Assembly: GCA_021648045.1 (NCBI GenBank)
Contig: JAKITM010000042.1
Location: 1 to 20,521 of the forward strand
From: Lysobacterales bacterium
Lineage (GTDB): Bacteria; Pseudomonadota; Gammaproteobacteria; Xanthomonadales; SZUA-36
Length of the DNA stretch: 20,521 nt
Direction of reading: 5' to 3'
Under the pieces are notes generated by a model. The model was not told the origin of the DNA. It saw only the letters and a list, made by a program, of their open reading frames with translations, and did not search any database. Positions 7,500-14,284 of the stretch are shown piece by piece (position 1 is the stretch's first letter; each line of letters starts with the position of its first letter). The position numbers and the translations under genes were made by a program.

Positions 7500-8048
7500 A
7501 TGAACATTACACTACGAAAATTCACCATCAGCTTAACCGTTATGCTTGGTTTGTTACTCAGCAGCACCGGCATGACACAAACCAATGAGATCAAAAAACT
7601 GGCCGGATATGTTGATTTCGGCGACCTGACCAGTAGCTATGGTGAGCCCAATGTTGAAATTAACCTGGGTCCCTCCATGTTGCAATTTGCCAGCGCCATT
7701 ATCGGCGATGATGACCCGGAAGCCTTGGCAGTGATGAAAGGGCTGAAAGCCATTCGGGTTCAAATTTATAATATTGATGGCAACGCAGATGCGGCGATTG
7801 GTCAAATCAATAAATCCCGTAAACAGTTGGAAACTGAAAACTGGGAACAGATTGTAAAAGTCAAAAAAGACGGCGCAGAAACCCATGTGTTTATGAAAAT
7901 GATAGACGGCAAAATAGAAGGCATGACAGTACTGGTTGCAGGCGATAAAGACCAGGCCGTTTTTATCAACATTATCGGTAATATTGACCCGAAGGACCTT
8001 GGCAAAATAACCGAATCCTTCGATGTTGATATCGACATAGACCCATAG
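7500..8048 (+). CDS. Exported DUF4252-domain protein, first paralog
   Basis: The 182-residue protein has an N-terminal signal (KFTISLTVMLGLLLSSTGM) without a lipobox, so it is probably periplasmic. After it come LAGYVDFGDLTSSYGEPNVE and NLGPSMLQFASAI, then GLKAIRVQIYNIDG, and near the end FINIIGNIDPKDLGKITESF with an acidic tail (DVDIDIDP). I match this to the DUF4252 family, whose biochemical role is unknown to me. A GGAG site 8 bases upstream supports the start. It sits 46 bases after the anti-sigma gene and 16 before a clear paralog. The presumed role is as a regulon target or signal component of the ECF system; that is inference. Confidence 0.75.
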   Translation: MNITLRKFTISLTVMLGLLLSSTGMTQTNEIKKLAGYVDFGDLTSSYGEPNVEINLGPSMLQFASAIIGDDDPEALAVMKGLKAIRVQIYNIDGNADAAIGQINKSRKQLETENWEQIVKVKKDGAETHVFMKMIDGKIEGMTVLVAGDKDQAVFINIIGNIDPKDLGKITESFDVDIDIDP

Positions 8049-8064
8049 GAAGGAGCCGTCGCAA

Positions 8065-8640
8065 ATGAAAAACATTGCCTTGTCCATAGTCCTGCTGCTG
8101 CTATTAACCGCATGCGGTTTCAGCGGTAACCGCCCGAACGACCCAGGTTATGCCGATTTAAGCTTGCCCGGCTGGACAGAAGCCGACCGGGTGTTGTCTA
8201 TTTCATTTGGTCCTGCAATATTGCGCATGGCACGCTGGGCAACTGACGCAGATGAAGACCCTGAAGTGGGGGCATTGCTCAAGAATGTACGCGCAGTTCG
8301 GGTAGCTATCTATGAGGTTGAAGGCGATAACCCGCGCTTGCGCAAACGCGCCGCAGATACCAGTCAGCATTTAAAGAAACAAGGCTGGGAGGTTCTGGTC
8401 AGGGTCAATGAAGACACTGAGCAAACTTTAGTAATGAGCAAAATTGTAGACCAGCGTATGACCGGTATTGTGGTTCTCAGTATTGATGAGCAAGATTTGG
8501 TTTTCGTGAACTTGATGGGTAGTATTGACCCGGCACAGTTGGGCGATATTTTACGCGGTCTTGATAATGAAACCGAGGATGATCTTGATATTCAACTACC
8601 GGACACTCTTGAGGCTACGGAAGGTAGCCAAGCTATCTGA
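8065..8640 (+). CDS. DUF4252-domain lipoprotein, second paralog
   Basis: The 191-residue protein has a lipoprotein signal, LLLLLTACG, with Cys17 as the lipidation site. The mature part parallels the preceding protein segment by segment. FGPAILRMARWA matches its LGPSMLQFASAI. NVRAVRVAIYEVEGD matches GLKAIRVQIYNIDG. FVNLMGSIDPAQLGDILRGL matches FINIIGNIDPKDLGKI. Both end in an acidic tail. The pair therefore arose by duplication, with one copy soluble and one membrane-anchored. A strong AAGGAG site precedes the ATG. Residue +2 after the cysteine is Gly-Phe rather than Asp, so outer-membrane sorting is likely. Function is unknown. Confidence 0.78.
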   Translation: MKNIALSIVLLLLLTACGFSGNRPNDPGYADLSLPGWTEADRVLSISFGPAILRMARWATDADEDPEVGALLKNVRAVRVAIYEVEGDNPRLRKRAADTSQHLKKQGWEVLVRVNEDTEQTLVMSKIVDQRMTGIVVLSIDEQDLVFVNLMGSIDPAQLGDILRGLDNETEDDLDIQLPDTLEATEGSQAI

Positions 8641-8677
8641 AGCTACAGTTAAGCGCAGAATCGGGTAGAATCTATGT

Positions 8678-9142
8678 ATGATTTTCAGCCGACAAACACT
8701 TCGCTCAGCTCATAAGCTGTTTCTATTTCTATCAATCTTGATACTCGGTTACAGCCTGACTGCCTGCTCCGCTTCCGGCCCATATGTCCGTATAAACGGT
8801 CATAGCGTGAATGTTGAAGTTGTCAGGAGTCTCGAAAAACAAGCTTTAGGTTTAATGTATCGCACAGAAATGGCAGCCGACCATGGCATGTTATTTATTT
8901 ATCCTAGCGCTGTGCCGATGTCGTTTTGGATGAAAAACACCAAGATTTCTCTCGATATTATCTACTTCGATCAAAATCTGAAATTAATTAATATCTCTGC
9001 CAATACCCCGCCCTGCCGGACTCCCACATGTCCTGGATACCCCAGTGCTGCGCCGGCACAATATGTACTAGAGATTAACGGCGGCCTGGCAGCACAGTGG
9101 CAGCTTGAACCCGGCGACCTGCTGGAGCTGCATCTGGATTAA
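8678..9142 (+). CDS. DUF192-family lipoprotein
   Basis: A 154-residue protein with a lipoprotein signal (LTAC, Cys30). The body has the DUF192 hallmarks: RSLEKQALGLMYRTEMAADH, then GMLFIYPSAVPMSFWMKNT, ISLDIIYFD, a Cys-containing loop PPCRTPTCPGYPS, and YVLEINGG. The family is widespread, usually exported and of undefined function. It starts 37 bases after the second DUF4252 gene on the same strand, so it could be the last gene of the ECF operon. No strong ribosome site is seen. Its 3' end overlaps a convergent small reading frame by 68 bp. Confidence 0.85.
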   Translation: MIFSRQTLRSAHKLFLFLSILILGYSLTACSASGPYVRINGHSVNVEVVRSLEKQALGLMYRTEMAADHGMLFIYPSAVPMSFWMKNTKISLDIIYFDQNLKLINISANTPPCRTPTCPGYPSAAPAQYVLEINGGLAAQWQLEPGDLLELHLD

Positions 9143-9278
9143 CTAAGCGGTTTGTTACAGGCGCTGTGACTTCATCATCAGCCCAACTAACCTGGTAGGG
9201 AATCAGTCGGTCTTCCGGAGCTAATTGTGCCAGCAGCTCATCGGCGTTGCCACCTTCGAATGGTATAAATCGTTTCAC
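9075..9278 (-). CDS. Small hypothetical protein with strong ribosome site
   Basis: A GTG start at 9276-9278 is preceded by AAGGAG at a good distance (AAGGAGACAAAAGTG). The frame encodes 67 residues, beginning VKRFIPFEGGNADELLAQLA and continuing PEDRLIPYQVSWADDE. The first 45 or so residues look like a real protein, rich in Glu and Asp, with no membrane segment. The last 22 lie over the antisense of the DUF192 gene and are Arg- and Ala-rich, so the end may have been extended by a lost stop codon. I do not recognise a family. The start is chosen on the ribosome site; an ATG at 9314 is in frame but lacks support. Confidence 0.45.
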   Translation of the reverse strand: MKRFIPFEGGNADELLAQLAPEDRLIPYQVSWADDEVTAPVTNRLVNPDAAPAGRRVQAATVLPGRR

Positions 9279-9367
9279 TTTTGTCTCCTTATGAATAAGA
9301 ATATTTGGAGACAATAGTTTGCTGTTGAATTATGACGATTGTATGGCAGAATCTGATATTTACAGCT

Positions 9368-9607
9368 TTATTCAGGTTTTGTATCTGTCCGCGTTTCATC
9401 AGTCTCAGGCTCTTCTGGTGTTTTTCGCCAACGGGCCAGCAGTAGTGCACCCAAAGCCATAAGTATCTCATCGGCAAAAGGCAGTGGGTCGGGGACTACA
9501 ATATTTACCCCTAAAAGCACAACAAACAGCAAAAACAAGTTGGGGAAACGCAGCTTTGCAGCAAATCGTGTTACTGCACCCATAATTCCAAGACGCGATA
9601 AAGACAT
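9368..9607 (-). CDS. Small membrane protein, DUF6116-like
   Basis: A 79-residue protein. KLRFPNLFLLFVVLLGVNIVV is followed by PDPLPFADEILMALGALLLA and a charged tail (RWRKTPEEPETDETRTD). Two hydrophobic segments flank a Pro-Asp-rich hinge, matching my memory of DUF6116 proteins of gammaproteobacteria. Function is unknown. The ATG has a TAGGAG site 5 bases upstream. It is divergent from the YegP gene across about 118 bases. Single-gene transcription is likely. Confidence 0.7.
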   Translation of the reverse strand: MSLSRLGIMGAVTRFAAKLRFPNLFLLFVVLLGVNIVVPDPLPFADEILMALGALLLARWRKTPEEPETDETRTDTKPE

Positions 9608-9725
9608 ACAAACTCCTAGGTTACGGAGAAAATTTCAGTTTAAATACTTGCTAATCAGCGGTTAAATTGCGACACTTAGCGGGCATTACTTAAATTACAT
9701 ATTGTATCCATAGAGGAGAAATACA

Positions 9726-10058
9726 ATGGCTGGTAAATTTGTAGTTAACAAAATGAAGAACGGTAAAGATTTTTTTGTACTAAAAGCAGGTAATGGTGAG
9801 GTCATTTTGACTTCCGAGGCCTATAACAGCAACGCTGCTTGTATGAATGGCATCGAGTCTGTGCGTAATAACTGCAGTGATGAAAAATGTTTTGAAGTAA
9901 AAGAGGCTAAAGACGGACGCGAGTATTTTGTCCTTAAAGCTAAAAACCACCAGGTTATTGGTCGCAGCCAGATGTACAAATCAACTAGCGGTTGTCAAAA
10001 TGGAATAGCTTCTGTTGGCCGTAGCGCTGCGGATGCCGAAATTAGAGATGATCGTTAA
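9726..10058 (+). CDS. yegP: YegP-family protein, two DUF1508 repeats
   Basis: A 110-residue soluble protein built of two similar halves. The first (about 1-52) has FFVLKAGNGEVILTSEAY and GIESVRNN. The second (about 58-105) has EYFVLKAKNHQVIGRSQMY and GIASVGRS. Length and sequence fit E. coli YegP, whose halves read FVLKAGNGETILTSELY and FNLKAANHQIIGSSQMY. The role is not established. GAGGAG 7 bases before the ATG supports the start. It contains four cysteines (CMNG, NCSD, KCFE, GCQN), unlike the E. coli protein, so some redox or metal sensitivity is possible. It is monocistronic, followed by an intrinsic terminator. Confidence 0.9.
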   Translation: MAGKFVVNKMKNGKDFFVLKAGNGEVILTSEAYNSNAACMNGIESVRNNCSDEKCFEVKEAKDGREYFVLKAKNHQVIGRSQMYKSTSGCQNGIASVGRSAADAEIRDDR

Positions 10059-10119
10059 TCCTTGCGTTAATCATTGCCTTAATCAGTGATTATCTAATTG
10101 CTTGAATCCAAGCTATAAG

Positions 10120-10142
10120 AAACGGGCTACGGTCCGTTTTTT
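10120..10142 (+). terminator. Rho-independent terminator after yegP
   Basis: AAACGG (10120-10125) pairs with CCGTTT (10134-10139) around an 8-base loop, and the descending arm runs directly into TTTTTT (10137-10142). It lies about 60 bases beyond the yegP stop. Confidence 0.65.
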
Positions 10143-10172
10143 ATTGGCTTCCAAAACATATACGATACTAAA

Positions 10173-10487
10173 ATGCAGCCAATTAAACTCATCCAAATAT
10201 CAGATTGCCATTTACCGGAATCACCAAACACCCCATATCGGGGTGAATTGGTTTGGCAACAACTGAAAGATATTATTGAGCGTGTACGCGAGTGGTCGCC
10301 AGATGCTGTGGTTGTCAGCGGCGATATTTCCGAGCAGGCAGGTGCGGCCTCTTATCAATTTTTTAGACAAACACTCGAGAGTCTGCGGCTTCCGGTTTAT
10401 TGCCAAACCGGCCATCATCGTGCTTGCACCAATACCAAATTTCAATTGGTGCACTTAGAACTTGAGTTCACCCTACTATTCAGTTGA
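10173..10487 (+). pseudogene. CpdA/Icc-like metallophosphoesterase, truncated remnant
   Basis: The frame gives 104 residues where the cyclic-nucleotide phosphodiesterase family (CpdA/Icc) has about 260-280. The first 80 residues match well: LIQISDCHLPESPNTPYRGE has the first metal-binding D and H, and DAVVVSGDISEQAGAASYQFF has the second metal ligands. The third motif, normally GNHD, reads GHHR (LPVYCQTGHHRA). After it similarity ends, and the frame closes about 20 residues later. The GH and GHxH motifs are absent, so it cannot bind the two-metal centre properly. The loss of the 3' half coincides with the truncated end of the converging lipoprotein gene, consistent with one deletion affecting both. 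Confidence 0.75.
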
Positions 10488-10594
10488 TTACAACCGGTTC
10501 TGCCCGAGACTTTGCCCGCATCAGAGAAATCAAGATAGACTTTATCCGCAAGTTTGATATCTTCTGTCACAGCAGAATTCCTAAGATTGTTCAG
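10475..10594 (-). pseudogene. Degenerate second META domain beyond the lipoprotein stop codon
   Basis: Continuing in frame past the TAG stop (10595-10597) of the adjacent lipoprotein gene gives LNNLRNSAVTEDIKLADKVY, then LDFSDAGKVSGRTGCNQLNS. This reproduces the META-domain signature (L-F-GxVSGxxGCNxxxG). The residues before the stop (SIVGKW) supply the usual domain start. Similarity ends at about 10475. A single CAG to TAG change would explain the stop. Confidence 0.7.
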
Positions 10595-11992
10595 CTACCA
10601 TTTTCCGACAATACTTGCGCCAGCCGTTTTATCGGAAGTTTCCGCGAGTATATCCGCTACTTTAAACTGCAGCGTCGGTTCACCGGCAATCATCAGGTTT
10701 AATACACCACCTTTAATCTCATAACTGTCGATGTCATCGAAAGCAGCCATGAATACCTTCTCCAGCGCAGCTTGATCCCCGGGACAGGCTTTGCGCGTAC
10801 TCATCATCGGCCCTATCATAATTTCATAATCATTCAGCGTGTAGCCGCCATTCACCCGATTGCAACCGTTGCTACCACTGGCGGTGCCTTCAGCTGTGAA
10901 TTCGAGATGCGCTTGTGACAGATCCATTTCTACCGGTAAATCGTTACCGGGGGCAGCAAATAGTTGCCACTTTTTACCTACAAGACCAAAGTCCGACGGG
11001 CCGCTAGCGCAAGATTTCTGTGTGTCAATATTCATCATCTTTTCCACCAGTAACGCTGTTTCAGTTGTATTGCCTTCCATTCCGGCTTGCTCAACTAGGC
11101 TGCCAGTCACCTCAATCCAAACTTTGGCGTTATCCCCTGCGCTTAGTTCAAGATAGGCCCTTTCCAGGCTGATACTATCCCCGGCCATGGCCACCGAATA
11201 AGTTTTACCATCGGTACAATTCATAAACAGAGCAACATCGGCCATGTAGTTATACATGCCCTGCAGGGTCTCACCACCTGCTTGAGCACTGGCCACCATG
11301 GCATCCGCTTCGATATCAAGCGTATTGCCATGGTCGGCGGTCAACACCGGATAATGGCTGGTAGTGCGAAACTGAACTTGATTATCGAAAACGATAGTAG
11401 CTGATACGCTGTAGCTATTGCGTGTATCAATACCTACAGCCGGGTAATATATCCGCCAAGCAATCGGGCTGCTGTTACCGGGCACAAGAATCATTTGGGT
11501 AGCAACCATATCACTAGGCGCATCCGCTAGGCTGACATCGTTTAGCTGTAAGATTAAGACGGCATCTGCGGGTAAATCCTTATCAGCTTTAAAGCTAAGC
11601 TTGCCACTAACCATACCGGCGAAATCATCATCGCGGGTATAGTTACCGCTGGAATAGCCATCACCACTTAATACCAACTCGGTATCTGTCAGGGTTTCAA
11701 TTGTATGACTACTGGTTTCCGGCTGGGGATAGCGTTCTGTGATACTGCTCAACTTCAACTGCTGACCGGTTAGTTCCCAACCGACGGCACTCATCGAGGC
11801 GATATTAATAAAGCCATAATTCCCGTCCGGGCTAAAGGTCACCCCCTCATACTCGCTCGGCATGCCGGGAATTGCGCGCTTCCAACTACCCTCAATAGAT
11901 ACTGAGGTATTGCTTTCGCCGGGTGCTTCATTGTTTGCATCGCAGCCGGAAATAGCCAGTGCTGCAATAATCAATATATACCAGTATTTCAT
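10595..11992 (-). CDS. Multidomain outer-envelope lipoprotein (YbaY-like and META/HslJ domains), C-terminally truncated
   Basis: The protein has 465 residues. A signal peptide ends in the lipobox ISGC (Cys17). Residues about 33-110 resemble a lipocalin-like strand domain (SIEGSWKRAIPG). Residues about 128-232 are YbaY-like (MVSGKLSFKADKDLPADAVL, LQLNDVSLAD). About 243-330 resembles the small barrel of NlpE-type proteins (MADVALFMNCTDGKTYSVAM). About 335-447 is a META domain with SGSNGCNRVNGGY. Such domains occur in HslJ and other envelope-stress lipoproteins. A strong AGGAGGG site precedes the ATG. The frame stops at SIVGKW, the opening of a second META domain that is still readable downstream, so the gene has lost its end. 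The visible domains remain intact, so the product may still fold and work. Confidence 0.8.
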   Translation of the reverse strand: MKYWYILIIAALAISGCDANNEAPGESNTSVSIEGSWKRAIPGMPSEYEGVTFSPDGNYGFINIASMSAVGWELTGQQLKLSSITERYPQPETSSHTIETLTDTELVLSGDGYSSGNYTRDDDFAGMVSGKLSFKADKDLPADAVLILQLNDVSLADAPSDMVATQMILVPGNSSPIAWRIYYPAVGIDTRNSYSVSATIVFDNQVQFRTTSHYPVLTADHGNTLDIEADAMVASAQAGGETLQGMYNYMADVALFMNCTDGKTYSVAMAGDSISLERAYLELSAGDNAKVWIEVTGSLVEQAGMEGNTTETALLVEKMMNIDTQKSCASGPSDFGLVGKKWQLFAAPGNDLPVEMDLSQAHLEFTAEGTASGSNGCNRVNGGYTLNDYEIMIGPMMSTRKACPGDQAALEKVFMAAFDDIDSYEIKGGVLNLMIAGEPTLQFKVADILAETSDKTAGASIVGKW

Positions 11993-12130
11993 TACTACCC
12001 TCCTCTTTTTCCGAACCGTAATTCAGAATATTCCCTAATGCTACTCCATAATATGGTGGAGTTGCCAACAAATTCAAGCCCCATAGTAATTATTAAAACT
12101 CATTTGCATGAGATGCCATACAATAACGCT

Positions 12131-14137
12131 ATGCCAGAATCAGGATGGACGCATGAGTTACTAAACTGGGTCAGCGCGCACAGTGCCTGGGCGGGCTTGA
12201 TCGTGTTTCTGATTGCGCTGGTGGAGTCGTTAATTCTGGTCGGCATACTGATTCCCGGGGTTATGATTTTGGTCGGTATCGGCGCGTTAATCGCCCTAGG
12301 TGTTCTGGACTTTTATACCATTTGGATAGCCGCATCAGCCGGGGCTTTTGCCGGTGACCTCATCAGCTATCTGCTGGGGCATAAATACCGCGAACAACTG
12401 GCGCAAATGTGGCCCTTCCGCAATTATCCTAAGATGCTCAATCAGGCGCGGGATTTTATCTACAAACACGGCAATAAAAGCATCGTCCTTGGACGGTTCA
12501 TCGGTCCCTTGCGTCCAGTAGTACCTGCGGTTGCCGGGATGTTGGGCATGTCTCCCCAGCGATTTTTAAAAATTGATATCCCCGCCTGCATCGCCTGGGC
12601 ACCGGCTTACTTGTTGCCCGGAATGATTTTTGGCGCATCGCTCGAAGTGGCTTCAGAATATACCGGCAGGCTGGCGATGGTGCTAATTGTACTAGCGCTG
12701 GTTATCGGGCTTTCGGTATGGCTGTTCCGCCTGCTTTACGACACTATCGTCAGGTTTTCGGTGCGCAGCCTACGGCACTTGATTCGCTGGTCTCGTCGCC
12801 ATCCGCTATTAGGGCGTCCGGTATCCGCACTGATCGACCCCTCAAAACCGGAAGCTTTATCACTCGCCATGCTAGGGCTTTCATTAATTACCACCATTAT
12901 ATTATTGTTAGTGCTTTTACTGCTGATGCCTTGGGGCGATCAGCCATTGCGGCTCGACCAAAGTGTGGCCGACCTTGCCGCTGCACTACGGAGCGAAATG
13001 GTAGACCCACTAATGATCACGCTCTACCAGCTCGGTCGCTGGCCGGTATTGTTATTTGCCGCAGGGATAACCCTTGTCTGGTTGTTGCTGCAACAGCGTT
13101 ATAAAGCTGCCGGCCACTGGTTGCTAGCTATTGCCGGGGGCAGTATTCTGCAGCTGATCCTCAGCGCCATCCTCAGAGCAGCGCCAGAAGCTACCGGCCT
13201 TACCCTGGATGCCAGTGCGCCCAGCAGCGAATTTGTGCTGGCAACCACGACTCTCGGTTTTTTCGCAGTAATGGAATCAGCAGACCTACGCCGAATCCAT
13301 AGACGCTGGCCGTATATTCTTGCCAGCTTGGCGCTGATCCTGCTGGCAATCTCCCGGCTCTATCTGGGCCAAGATCAACTCAGCACCCTGACACTTGGCT
13401 TTCTGCTAGGGGGCAGCTGGACTGTCATCGTTGGCTTTGCCTACCGGCAACGCATACGCCGAATCTATAAACCGATATACGCCAGTTTGGTATTTTTTAG
13501 CGGCCTGATTATCGCAGTTACATACGCGGCCAATCAGCAACTGCAGTCGGAAACCATTCTTTATGAGCTGGAATATAAAGCGCAGGTCTCCAATACAGCG
13601 CTATGGTGGCAACAAGACTGGCAAAAGCTCGATGGCCAGCGCGCCAGAGTGGGCTCACATGCCGCTCGCGATTTTAATCTTCAATTTGCCGGCAACGCCT
13701 TGCAGCTACGCGAGCAATTGCTACAGTCGGGCTGGCAGGACAGTACCAGCCCGGGCTGGCTGTGGCCCTTAAAAACTCTGAACCCGCAAGCTGATGTAGA
13801 GTCTTTACCCATTCCGGGGCGAGATTATTTAGGCCACAAAGAAACGCTGAGACTATTACTCCACGATGAAGACAGTAGCAACGGCGAGCAGCGGGTTATC
13901 GCATTGAGATTATGGCCTTCCGGTATGACTCTAAACGGTGGTCAACAAAGCGTTTATTTAGGCCAGATTACCGCTGAGAACCTGCATCCGGCTTTGGGTT
14001 TGTTTCACTATTGGCGGGCGCAAGCATTAAGCCGGGAAGAACTTGAGGAAATACATCGGGGTCTTGAGCACACCGGGCTAGAATTCCAGAATAACGGCGC
14101 TGTTACCCTACTACGCCAAAAAGCAACACAGAATTAA
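12131..14137 (+). CDS. DedA - PAP2-like - LssY_C fusion membrane protein
   Basis: A 668-residue inner-membrane protein. Residues about 1-170 are a DedA/SNARE-associated domain: WAGLIVFLIALVESLILVG, ILIPGVMILVG, and the conserved GRFIGPLRPVVPAVAG. DedA proteins act in membrane lipid and proton balance. The middle (about 235-440) is a set of helices like PAP2 lipid phosphatases. The C-terminus (about 460-668) resembles the LssY C-terminal domain (VIALRLWPSGMTLNGGQQSV, YLGQITAENLHP). The PAP2 active site is degraded: PSGH appears as PSSE and the last motif reads SRLYLGQDQLST without the catalytic His and Asp. I start at 12131 (MPESGWTHELLNWVS) because related proteins begin there; in-frame ATGs at 12038 and 12113 lack ribosome sites, as does 12131. 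Confidence 0.85.
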   Translation: MPESGWTHELLNWVSAHSAWAGLIVFLIALVESLILVGILIPGVMILVGIGALIALGVLDFYTIWIAASAGAFAGDLISYLLGHKYREQLAQMWPFRNYPKMLNQARDFIYKHGNKSIVLGRFIGPLRPVVPAVAGMLGMSPQRFLKIDIPACIAWAPAYLLPGMIFGASLEVASEYTGRLAMVLIVLALVIGLSVWLFRLLYDTIVRFSVRSLRHLIRWSRRHPLLGRPVSALIDPSKPEALSLAMLGLSLITTIILLLVLLLLMPWGDQPLRLDQSVADLAAALRSEMVDPLMITLYQLGRWPVLLFAAGITLVWLLLQQRYKAAGHWLLAIAGGSILQLILSAILRAAPEATGLTLDASAPSSEFVLATTTLGFFAVMESADLRRIHRRWPYILASLALILLAISRLYLGQDQLSTLTLGFLLGGSWTVIVGFAYRQRIRRIYKPIYASLVFFSGLIIAVTYAANQQLQSETILYELEYKAQVSNTALWWQQDWQKLDGQRARVGSHAARDFNLQFAGNALQLREQLLQSGWQDSTSPGWLWPLKTLNPQADVESLPIPGRDYLGHKETLRLLLHDEDSSNGEQRVIALRLWPSGMTLNGGQQSVYLGQITAENLHPALGLFHYWRAQALSREELEEIHRGLEHTGLEFQNNGAVTLLRQKATQN

Positions 14138-14199
14138 TAGTTAGAGCAGCATCCTTGTTACTGGTGGATAAGGGTAAGGGTGGGGGTGACTAATGGCGG

Positions 14200-14229
14200 T
14201 TGCCCTTGAGGCTTGGTATCGTGTATAAA
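14200..14229 (+). promoter_or_regulatory. Possible sigma70 promoter of the ABC exporter genes
   Basis: TTGCCC (14200-14205) and TATAAA (14224-14229) are 18 bp apart, four and five matches to consensus. They lie about 55 bp before the ATPase ATG in a non-coding interval. Sequence match only. Confidence 0.4.
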
Positions 14230-14284
14230 TAGCACTAATAATAAAAAAGATGGTAAAAACAATGGCTAAAAAGAGGGACACAGC

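Noticed and set aside
7554..8087. Long minus-strand open frame (177 codons) opposite the first DUF4252 gene
   Set aside because: It is antisense to a gene with a signal peptide, ribosome site and clear paralog. Its Phe/Asn/Ile-rich translation resembles no family.
10484..10702. Plus-strand frame of 72 codons after the CpdA remnant
   Set aside because: It does not resume CpdA motifs, and most of it is antisense to the META-domain region, where similarity is strong.
12718..13104. Plus-strand frame (128 codons) within the DedA fusion gene
   Set aside because: It is in an alternative frame of a clear coding gene, Arg/Ala/Pro-rich, with no ribosome site.
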